DNA of 36,576 nt from Oscillospiraceae bacterium (GTDB taxonomy: Bacteria; Bacillota; Clostridia; Oscillospirales; Oscillospiraceae): positions 1 to 36,576 of the forward strand of contig JAITFR010000198.1 of assembly GCA_031281255.1 (NCBI GenBank), in the 5' to 3' direction. Below, piece after piece: positions 6,952 to 13,818 of the stretch (within the stretch, counting starts at the first letter, position 1; every line of letters begins with the position of its first letter). The notes beneath the pieces are model-generated. The model had not been told where the DNA came from and did not search any database. It saw only the letters and a list, made by a program, of their open reading frames with translations. The translations under genes and the position numbers were made by a program.

Positions 6952-8518
6952 AAGCTCCTAATACCAGTGTCATAAACAATACCACACCCGTTAAAGTATA
7001 ACGAAGTGGCCATTTTATTTCACCTAATCTATCTCTAAAATCAATATCTCCACGACCGAGAAAACTTACAAAAAAGACAATTAACAAACCGGCTAAAGCA
7101 CTAATGTACTCCTCAGTGGATAATTTAAGCTCACTTAATCCAAAAGTAAGAAATTCATTAAGACTAAAATTTGCTACAACACTCCACATCATACGGAATG
7201 TATTTTTTACTCCGTCATAAATATCAAAAGAACGTATAAAGTTCATTAGCCAAAAAGTACGGAAAATCTGAATTGAACGATAAAACCATTCATTTGAAAG
7301 CGTAGGGAAATGTTTGTTAAACCGTTCATACAAAGGAGTCAGCTCCAATGAAATCATCAATACAATACCATTTGCCATACCCCACATAATAAAGTTCCAA
7401 GTTGCACCATGCCACAAACCGGTTAAAAACCATACAAAAATGAGAGATATATGCACCGGTAATCTTTTCGCAAAATTATTACCAACTACACGTCGTGAAG
7501 CCTTAGAAAAACGTAACATTCTTTTACTTGCCGCCATCGGATAAAATACATAATCGCGAAACCAGCTATACATCGTCATGTGCCAGCGTTGCCAATACTC
7601 CTGTATCGAGCGTGAATAAAACGGGCGGTTAAAGTTCTCGGGTAAACGAACCCCAAAAAGCTCTGCAGCACCAATAGCAATGTCAATTCCACCGGAAAAA
7701 TCACAATATAAAACAACAGCATATAATGCAATAGCAAAGAGGTAATAGATTCCTTGATATTCCTCCGGATGTGTTGCGAGAAAAGCAAGAGCAGGCCAAA
7801 GTCTATCAGCTATAACAAGCTTTTTGAAGAAACCCCAAAGAATACGTTGTGAACCACGAGCTAAACCATGTCTGTTAATCTGTGTACCACTATACAGAGT
7901 TTTTGAAAGGTTTTCAAAACGGCTTATCGGACCTTGAATAACCTGCGGGAAAAAAGATGTAAACAAGGCTAGTTTTAATGGATTTTTTACAATTTCAGCT
8001 TTCTCTCGATAAACATCAATCACATATCCAACAGTCTGAAAAGTATAAAAAGATATTCCAAGTGGCACAGCTATTCCTATCAAACTAAACTGTTGAGTAT
8101 CGTTAAAAAGCCGTAGAATTGTATTAAAGTTTTCGATTGCAAAATCAGTGTACTTCACCGTAGCGAGAATACCAATAATTAAAACCAAACACAAAGTTGT
8201 CCAACCTTTGGCTTTACGCTTAGTTTTATCTCGTAAGCTCCGCCTTGCTTCTTTAAGATTTTCTTGTGATAATCCTAAATCATTTAATTTTTCTATCTCA
8301 GCATCACGAAGTAATCGAAGATGTTTGATTTTTATTGTACATAGATAAGTAATAACAATCGTTGCATTTATATAAATAAGAAAATGAAGTCCGGCAAAAC
8401 CATAAAAAGTCATTGACCCTACAAGCAAAACAAACCAACGGAATCTCTGTGGTGTAATTGCATATAGAGCAACTAAAACAGCAAGAAAAATTAAAAAGTT
8501 AAATGAAGTAAACAGCAT
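6905..8518 (-). CDS. MBOAT family O-acyltransferase (DltB/AlgI-like)
   Basis: A 537-residue multi-pass membrane protein of the MBOAT family. The conserved histidine (about 370) is in 'TGLWHGATWNFIMWG', and the family region 'FFPQVIQGPISRFEN' and 'CDFSGGIDIAIGAA' precede it. It starts 'MLFTSFNFLIFL', typical of AlgI/DltB proteins, and at this length it resembles AlgI more than the ~400-residue DltB. MBOAT proteins pass an acyl or aminoacyl group across the membrane to an extracellular hydroxyl. Here the donor would be the carrier protein of the same locus. It is the first gene of the locus and overlaps the SGNH gene. A TGGTATTAT extended -10 lies only 7 bases before the ATG and no Shine-Dalgarno is clear, so the mRNA may be leaderless. 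Confidence 0.9.
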   Translation of the reverse strand: MLFTSFNFLIFLAVLVALYAITPQRFRWFVLLVGSMTFYGFAGLHFLIYINATIVITYLCTIKIKHLRLLRDAEIEKLNDLGLSQENLKEARRSLRDKTKRKAKGWTTLCLVLIIGILATVKYTDFAIENFNTILRLFNDTQQFSLIGIAVPLGISFYTFQTVGYVIDVYREKAEIVKNPLKLALFTSFFPQVIQGPISRFENLSKTLYSGTQINRHGLARGSQRILWGFFKKLVIADRLWPALAFLATHPEEYQGIYYLFAIALYAVVLYCDFSGGIDIAIGAAELFGVRLPENFNRPFYSRSIQEYWQRWHMTMYSWFRDYVFYPMAASKRMLRFSKASRRVVGNNFAKRLPVHISLIFVWFLTGLWHGATWNFIMWGMANGIVLMISLELTPLYERFNKHFPTLSNEWFYRSIQIFRTFWLMNFIRSFDIYDGVKNTFRMMWSVVANFSLNEFLTFGLSELKLSTEEYISALAGLLIVFFVSFLGRGDIDFRDRLGEIKWPLRYTLTGVVLFMTLVLGAYGHGFDARQFIYNIF

Positions 8519-8525
8519 ACTCTAT

Positions 8526-8534
8526 ATAATACCA
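8526..8534 (-). promoter_or_regulatory. Candidate extended -10 promoter for MBOAT gene
   Basis: On the minus strand TGGTATTAT lies 7 bases before the MBOAT ATG; the -35 region is weak (TTTATT). If used, transcription would begin at or next to the start codon. Confidence 0.4.
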
Positions 8535-8542
8535 TATTCATG

Positions 8543-8551
8543 TGTTATAAT
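8543..8551 (+). promoter_or_regulatory. Candidate extended -10 promoter reading into repeat D
   Basis: On the plus strand TGTTATAAT is an extended -10 element; no convincing -35 is seen. It points into heptamer array D and then the gene at 8769. The copy at 5848-5856 has the same placement, a TATAAT about ten bases before the heptamer array in the same relative orientation. Confidence 0.35.
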
Positions 8552-8558
8552 AAATAGC

Positions 8559-8614
8559 AGGGAATAGGGAATAGGGATTAGAGAGTAGAGAGTAGAGAGT
8601 AGAAAGTAGAAAGT
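8559..8614 (+). repeat. Heptamer tandem array D (8 units)
   Basis: Eight contiguous units on the plus strand: two AGGGAAT, AGGGATT, three AGAGAGT, two AGAAAGT. It is the inverted counterpart of array C and is followed by a GGCA-loop hairpin and palindromic unit D, before the plus-strand operon. Confidence 0.9.
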
Positions 8615-8619
8615 AGGAT

Positions 8620-8651
8620 TGTTGTAGGGGCGGATGGCAATCTGCCCGTGA
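8620..8651 (+). repeat. GGCA-loop hairpin module, copy 1
   Basis: 'TTGTAGGGG' leads into the stem GGGCGGAT-GGCA-ATCTGCCC (8628-8647, one G-T pair) and then 'GTGAA'. The second copy at 13754-13793 has the same flanks and loop but a different, still paired stem. Confidence 0.75.
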
Positions 8652-8670
8652 ATAGGTAGAATGAATCTTT

Positions 8671-8731
8671 AGGACTCTAAGCCCTCTTTAGTAAAGAGGG
8701 TGCCCTCCGCAGAGGGCGGGTGATTTGTTAA
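8671..8731 (+). repeat. Palindromic repeat unit D
   Basis: Two adjacent hairpins: CCCTCTTTA/TAAAGAGGG (8682-8700) and GCCCTC-CGCA-GAGGGC (8702-8717), followed by 'GGGTGATTTGTTAA'. The ends match units A and C. Confidence 0.82.
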
Positions 8732-8768
8732 GGGATTCGTATCTACAATCGCTAGCAACAAACATGAG

Positions 8769-10337
8769 GTGAGTGTTATTTTACAGCAGATACTTGATAA
8801 TTATAATGATGTACAAAGTGGCGTTTCTGACAAACGCTGTGTTTGCATACATGGAGAGCGTAACTCCGGCAAAACAGCTTTACTAAAAGAGCTTAAAAAC
8901 AAATTGCAAAACGTTGATGTGTATTATTCAATTAACCAAAAAAACGATGCATTCAGAGAAATATTAGAGCAATTTATTAACACATACAAAGAAAACTTCA
9001 ACCCAAAATTAATCGATTTTATTACAAGATATATAAACAAAAAATTAAACAAAAACGAAGAATATACCAAACAAAACCTTGCAAAAACAGTATATGACTG
9101 TTTACTAAAAAATCCGGCAATTATTATTATTGATGATATAGACCAAGCAGACGATTTTACTATTGGTTTGTTTGAACGTTTGTTAGATGTTGATATTAAT
9201 TTATACTTAATATTTACATGCTGTTACGATAATGAGAATGAAAAACTAACACAAGTAATAAAAAACATAGCGAAGAAAACACTTGGAATTGGTATGGAGA
9301 AAAACAATATACAAAGTAAAAGTAACAAAAATATTAATCTAGCGGATGACTATAAATCACAAAAAACTCACAATATACAAGCATCAAGCATACAGGCATT
9401 AAACGATGAAGCAAAACTTGTTCTAAAAAAACCCGGTAATGAAAAACAACTGATAAAGCACTATATAAACACAGCGAATGAGTTTATACAGCAGATGAAT
9501 TATAAAGAAGCAGCTATAGAGCTTGTTGTTGCATTAGAAGTAGCATGTAACATAAAAGACACAGTTTCGGAGCTTGAAATAATAACCAAACTCGGTGAAA
9601 ACTCAATAAAAGATGACAAACTAACAACAGCTATCGAATACTTTAATACTGCTCACGCACTTGCAATGACAGATGATTTACCCTTAATAAGAGCAGTTAT
9701 TGCATCAGATTTAGCAGATTGTTACTTAAAAATACACGATTATGAAAAAATGCGAGAGTATATCATGCTAACAGAAGGCTTTTTCTGTATTCCTGAAAAT
9801 CGGGAAGAAAACTATGATTTATATAAAACCCATATATTAAGATACTTATTATTATTATCAGAATTAAATGAAATTACGATTTTTAGTGAAAAAATAAAAC
9901 AAGCAAGCGAAATCTGTAAAAAAGATGATGAAAGTTTCAGAGCAAGTTTGATATTTGAAGAGGGATACATGTTTTTGCAAATTGGAAACTTTTTAATAGC
10001 ACATGAAAAACTCCTAACTGCAAGAGATTTAGCAGAAAAGTCGAAAAATAACAAAGTGTGGGACGGTGCAACAAACTCCTTAGCAATATGCAACGAATAC
10101 ATGGACAAACCGGAGGTTAGCAAAAAACTGTGGCTTGAACAAATAGACAAAAGTTATGACCCGGTGAAAATTGCAAGTGCAATGATAAACACTGCAATAA
10201 TGCAATTTGAAAGAACAGGTGATAAAACAAAATTAGAAACAGATGTGACAGCAGGTATTCAGCTTTGTATTGTTATTAATGAAATCACCCTCGCCAACGA
10301 GTACCGCACCATGCTAAAAGAGGTGCTAGAATCATGA
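8769..10337 (+). CDS. P-loop ATPase with TPR-like C-terminal region
   Basis: A 522-residue protein with an N-terminal AAA/NACHT-like NTPase part: Walker A 'GERNSGKT' (29-36) and Walker B 'AIIIIDDIDQAD' (Asp122-Asp123). A helical region from about 215 to the end resembles TPR repeats ('AAIELVVALEVACNI', 'AIEYFNTAHALAM'). The layout recalls MalT/SARP-type signal-transduction ATPases, but no DNA-binding domain is visible, so it may be a sensor or scaffold. The start is uncertain: the track uses GTG at 8769, which overlaps the Shine-Dalgarno-like GAGGTGAG, and no better in-frame ATG or GTG exists nearby. The stop overlaps the next start (ATGA), so it is co-translated with the phosphoglycerate-mutase gene. 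A metabolic regulatory role is possible but unproven. Confidence 0.7.
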   Translation: MSVILQQILDNYNDVQSGVSDKRCVCIHGERNSGKTALLKELKNKLQNVDVYYSINQKNDAFREILEQFINTYKENFNPKLIDFITRYINKKLNKNEEYTKQNLAKTVYDCLLKNPAIIIIDDIDQADDFTIGLFERLLDVDINLYLIFTCCYDNENEKLTQVIKNIAKKTLGIGMEKNNIQSKSNKNINLADDYKSQKTHNIQASSIQALNDEAKLVLKKPGNEKQLIKHYINTANEFIQQMNYKEAAIELVVALEVACNIKDTVSELEIITKLGENSIKDDKLTTAIEYFNTAHALAMTDDLPLIRAVIASDLADCYLKIHDYEKMREYIMLTEGFFCIPENREENYDLYKTHILRYLLLLSELNEITIFSEKIKQASEICKKDDESFRASLIFEEGYMFLQIGNFLIAHEKLLTARDLAEKSKNNKVWDGATNSLAICNEYMDKPEVSKKLWLEQIDKSYDPVKIASAMINTAIMQFERTGDKTKLETDVTAGIQLCIVINEITLANEYRTMLKEVLES

Positions 10338-11572
10338 AATATGTGCTTATTATTGGTGATGGAATGGCAGATGACCCCATTTTGGAGCTTAAAAACAAAA
10401 CGCCATTACAATATGCAAAAACACCTACAATGGACAAACTCGCAAGTTTTGGTGTTTTTGGTAATGTACTCACTGTGCCGGAAGGATTAACAGCAGGGAG
10501 CGACACTGCAATATTATCTATTTTTGGTTATGACCCAAAAGATGGATATGGAGGTCGAGCAGCACTTGAAGCTGCGGCAATGGGAATCAAGATGAACAAA
10601 GACGACATTGCCTATCGTTGTAATATGATAACAATTGAAGATGGTAAGATAATTTCACATTCAGCAGGCTCAATTGAAGGGAATATATCAGATACCTTAA
10701 TTACAGAGCTGTTTGAGAATAATGAAATTAAGGAAATCGCAGACAAAGCATCAATAAAAATATATCCGGGAAACTCATTTAGACATATAGCCATACAGAG
10801 CTTTGATAACTCAAATAATCAAACAAAAAAAGAAAGCTTTAATCTCACAAAACTAATTCCGCCGCATGACCATCTATTCGAGTCGTACGACCAACTACTG
10901 CCGAAAGAAACTACAATTAACGCAAAAACACTCAAAACACTAATGTTAAAGGCACATGAAATACTCGATGTACACCCTATTAACAAAAAACGTAAAGAGG
11001 ACGGGAAATTACCTGCAAACGGAATATGGTTTTGGGCAGAAGGTGAAACTAAAGAATTACCAAAGTTTTATGCAAAATATAACAAAACCGGAGCTGTTAT
11101 ATCTGCTGTACCATTATGTCAAGGTATCGGTGTGCTTATTGGTCTTGAAAAAATCATAGTAAAAGGAGCAACAGGAGAACTAAATACTAACTATGAAGGG
11201 AAAGTAGAAGCGGTTATTGAAGCGTTAAAAACACATGATTTTGTTACAGTTCATGTTGAAGCACCGGACGAATGTACACATAATGGAGATTTAAAAGGAA
11301 AACTGCAAGCTATAGAGTGGATAGACTCACGTATTGTAGCCCCAATATATGAAAAACTTAAAAATAGTAATGATGATTTTAAAATCTTGTTAATGACTGA
11401 CCATAGGACATTAATTTCTACGCGAAGCCATGCAAACGGAGCAGTACCGTATGCGATATATGACAGTCGTAACGAAAATAAAACAAACTTATGCTTTAAT
11501 GAGTTTGATGCTAAAAAAGGTACATATATAAAAGACGGTACAAAGCTACTTGATGTATTATTTAACAATTAA
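10334..11572 (+). CDS. apgM: ApgM-type phosphoglycerate mutase / proposed homoserine kinase
   Basis: A 412-residue alkaline-phosphatase-superfamily enzyme of the archaeal-type cofactor-independent phosphoglycerate mutase family. It has N-terminal metal ligands ('IIGDGMADDPI'), the phosphorylated serine at about 56 ('LTAGSDTAIL'), 'GYGGRAALEAAAMG', and the C-terminal metal site ('MTDHRTLISTRSHANG'). The family interconverts 3- and 2-phosphoglycerate. Bacterial members have also been proposed to act as homoserine kinases in threonine synthesis (the TIGR02535 idea), so the true substrate here is open. Length is normal. It overlaps the upstream ATPase gene by 4 bp and lies just before ispE, so the three plus-strand genes look like one operon. 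Confidence 0.88.
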   Translation: MKYVLIIGDGMADDPILELKNKTPLQYAKTPTMDKLASFGVFGNVLTVPEGLTAGSDTAILSIFGYDPKDGYGGRAALEAAAMGIKMNKDDIAYRCNMITIEDGKIISHSAGSIEGNISDTLITELFENNEIKEIADKASIKIYPGNSFRHIAIQSFDNSNNQTKKESFNLTKLIPPHDHLFESYDQLLPKETTINAKTLKTLMLKAHEILDVHPINKKRKEDGKLPANGIWFWAEGETKELPKFYAKYNKTGAVISAVPLCQGIGVLIGLEKIIVKGATGELNTNYEGKVEAVIEALKTHDFVTVHVEAPDECTHNGDLKGKLQAIEWIDSRIVAPIYEKLKNSNDDFKILLMTDHRTLISTRSHANGAVPYAIYDSRNENKTNLCFNEFDAKKGTYIKDGTKLLDVLFNN

Positions 11573-11580
11573 TAATAAAA

Positions 11581-12447
11581 ATGGAGTTTAATGTGCAACT
11601 TACAGACAAGGCTTATGCAAAAATTAATATATCATTAGATATTCTGGCAAAAATGGACAATGGGTATCATAGTTTAAAGACAATTATGCAAACGGTTGCT
11701 CTTTTTGACGATATTACTATAGTAATTACTAGAGGAAATGGATTTAGTATAAACACAGATATTCCTTACATACCTGATGATGATAGAAATATTGCTGTAA
11801 AAACAGCAAAAGCATTTTATAAACACACAGGAATTACAGGATATCATACAAATATAAAAATAAACAAAAGCATCCCGATTTGTGCAGGACTTGGTGGAGG
11901 AAGTGCTGATGCTGCATGTGTTTTGAGGATTCTTAATGTATTACATCAAACAGGATTAGAACGTAAAGAACTCGAAGAAATAAGTGCTACTGTAGGTTCT
12001 GATGTACCATTTTGTATAGATGGAGGTACAAAACTCTCCGAAGGAAGAGGTGAGATTCTCACAGATTTGCCATCAATGCCACATTGTTATGTAGTTATAT
12101 GTAAACCACCATTTTCATTTTCCACACCCGAGCTGTTTTCCTTAGTAGATATAAAGAAAATTCGCATAAAACCAGACACTGATGGTATTATCAATGCGTT
12201 AGCTGTAAGAGATTTAAAGAATATAACCAGACGTATGTACAATGTATTTGAAGATATTGTACCACGTGGAAAAATTGAAATAGAAGCAATTAAGGGAACA
12301 CTTCTAGATAATGGAGCTTTAAGTGCGATAATGACAGGTTCAGGACCCTCTGTATATGGATTATTCGACGAAAAAAGTAAAGCGCAAAACGCATTTGCAC
12401 ATCTAAGAAGTAATTATGAAGAGTGTTTTATAACAGAAACAATTTAA
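11581..12447 (+). CDS. ispE: 4-diphosphocytidyl-2-C-methyl-D-erythritol kinase
   Basis: A 288-residue GHMP kinase with 'AKINISLDI' at the N-terminus, the ATP-binding loop 'PICAGLGGGSADAA' (about 99-112) and the C-terminal 'MTGSGPSVYGLF'. IspE phosphorylates CDP-methylerythritol in the MEP route to isoprenoid precursors, so the organism uses the non-mevalonate pathway. The ORF's ATG has no ribosome-binding site. A GTG four codons later (11593) has GGAG six bases upstream, formed from the ATGGAG itself, and may be the true start. The gene end overlaps the convergent deacetylase gene by 4 bp, so no terminator separates them. Confidence 0.95.
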   Translation: MEFNVQLTDKAYAKINISLDILAKMDNGYHSLKTIMQTVALFDDITIVITRGNGFSINTDIPYIPDDDRNIAVKTAKAFYKHTGITGYHTNIKINKSIPICAGLGGGSADAACVLRILNVLHQTGLERKELEEISATVGSDVPFCIDGGTKLSEGRGEILTDLPSMPHCYVVICKPPFSFSTPELFSLVDIKKIRIKPDTDGIINALAVRDLKNITRRMYNVFEDIVPRGKIEIEAIKGTLLDNGALSAIMTGSGPSVYGLFDEKSKAQNAFAHLRSNYEECFITETI

Positions 12448-13688
12448 TCATCGTTATAGCTGCTATCACCCCAATCAGTACCATAATCAGTAGGTCGAAC
12501 ATCAATTTCAAAGACATCAGCAGCATCAAAGAATCTCAAGTATCTATCGCGAGAGTTTCTTAGAGTTCTGCCTCCAACTAGCATTCTATCCATTATAACA
12601 GCGGGTATTGATTCTTTTATTTGTGTATAAGGTTCACGTCCAACCGAAGCAAACAAACGGAAACCAAGCTCTTCTGCATAAAACCTTAGTGCAGGACCAG
12701 GAGCGTTTTGATCAGCACCATCAAGTCTTTGACCAAACGGATAAATGAAAATCTTCGTATCACCAACAATTGAACCTACTTCATCAAGCCAACGTTCACC
12801 ATCAGCTTGAACACGTGCAAGCGATGCATTGGCTATACCGATATGCCCATAACTATGAGATGCAAAATACCAGCCGGTAGCTTTTAATCTATCAACAACA
12901 GGTTTAACACGAGCAATTTCCTGCATTCGGTTTAAACGAAAAGATTGTGTTGTATTATTAGGGTCATTTTGTGTGCTATAACCTAAAATACCCTCAAAAC
13001 CTGTAAGAGCAATACACCCCTTCGCACCATTGTGAGAAAATCCGGGGTTTTCTCTAACAAACTTATCAAGTATAGTAATAGCAGCCAAATCTTGAGATGT
13101 AATATAATTACCGGACGGGTCATAACCCTCTGCCCAAATCTGTCCGTCAGTACCGATTATATATGTAGACATCAAACCGTAAGGTATATCAATAGCATAA
13201 AAGTTCATATCATCAAATGAAATGACTAAAGGTTTTTTTCCTTCGGGTATCATTAGAGTATTTCGCGTCATTCGTAGCTGGTTGGTTTCATTTGTATACT
13301 CTGACCACACATCGTTTAGGTCAATTAGAACAAAGTCATTATCATATAAACTTTGCAATATGAGACGAAACTCATTAGCTGTGACAAACTCCGCATCAAA
13401 CCCCGGTTGACGTGTACCACCTCTGAATGTTAGTTCAGGCCATGCAATAATTTCATGAAAGAAAATATGTTCAACCGGACCATTCCAAGGCACCAGTTCT
13501 ACAGGAGTTGGTGTTGGAGTAGGTGTTGATGGAGTAGGAGATGGTGTAGGTGGTTCAACTGAGGGTGATGGGTCAGGTTCAACAGCATTACCGCTACAAG
13601 CTGAAAGTGTTATTACAAGAAAAACACAAACAAGAATTGTAGTTATTATATATACATTTTTACTATATTTCTTTATAATGGTACTCAT
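12444..13688 (-). CDS. Polysaccharide deacetylase (NodB-type) lipoprotein
   Basis: From the ATG at 13688 this is a 414-residue lipoprotein: N-terminal hydrophobic segment, lipobox 'LSAC' (Cys31), then a Pro/Thr/Ser-rich spacer. The catalytic domain has NodB-like motifs: 'VISFDDM' (motif 1, Asp-Asp), 'ASHSYGH' (motif 2, metal-binding His pair) and 'IYPFGQ' (motif 3). It should remove acetyl groups from a wall or surface polysaccharide outside the membrane. The track start (GTG at 13730) overlaps the -35 element of the promoter and is rejected. The -10 ends nine bases before the ATG and no Shine-Dalgarno is visible, so the mRNA may be almost leaderless. Motif 1 has Met where Gly is usual, so activity is likely but not certain. 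Confidence 0.85.
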   Translation of the reverse strand: MSTIIKKYSKNVYIITTILVCVFLVITLSACSGNAVEPDPSPSVEPPTPSPTPSTPTPTPTPVELVPWNGPVEHIFFHEIIAWPELTFRGGTRQPGFDAEFVTANEFRLILQSLYDNDFVLIDLNDVWSEYTNETNQLRMTRNTLMIPEGKKPLVISFDDMNFYAIDIPYGLMSTYIIGTDGQIWAEGYDPSGNYITSQDLAAITILDKFVRENPGFSHNGAKGCIALTGFEGILGYSTQNDPNNTTQSFRLNRMQEIARVKPVVDRLKATGWYFASHSYGHIGIANASLARVQADGERWLDEVGSIVGDTKIFIYPFGQRLDGADQNAPGPALRFYAEELGFRLFASVGREPYTQIKESIPAVIMDRMLVGGRTLRNSRDRYLRFFDAADVFEIDVRPTDYGTDWGDSSYNDD

Positions 13689-13697
13689 AACTTGTTT

Positions 13698-13726
13698 ATT
13701 ATACCACATATAGCTAGTAATATCAA
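13698..13726 (-). promoter_or_regulatory. Sigma-A-type promoter of deacetylase gene
   Basis: On the minus strand TTGATA (13721-13726) and TATAAT (13698-13703) are separated by 17 bp, with TGG directly before the -10 (extended -10). The start codon follows nine bases after the -10. Confidence 0.75.
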
Positions 13727-13753
13727 GCACTTTTAGAACTTAAATGTATAGTG

Positions 13754-13793
13754 ATTGTAGGGGACGATGGCAATCGTCCCGTGAAGTAAATAG
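13754..13793 (+). repeat. GGCA-loop hairpin module, copy 2
   Basis: The stem GGGACGAT-GGCA-ATCGTCCC (13761-13780) is flanked by 'TTGTAGGG' and 'GTGAA', as in the copy at 8620-8651. It lies between the deacetylase promoter and addB and would be in the addB leader. Confidence 0.78.
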
Positions 13794-13818
13794 GCTTTGT
13801 TACCATAGGAGAAGCATT

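Noticed and set aside
13689-13730. N-terminal extension of the deacetylase
   Set aside because: It overlaps both the -35 and -10 elements of the gene's promoter, and the signal peptide starts at the internal Met.
13744-13818. N-terminal extension of addB in the ORF track
   Set aside because: The 25 codons are made of the GGCA-loop repeat; the TTG at 13819 has the Shine-Dalgarno sequence and begins directly before the P-loop strand.
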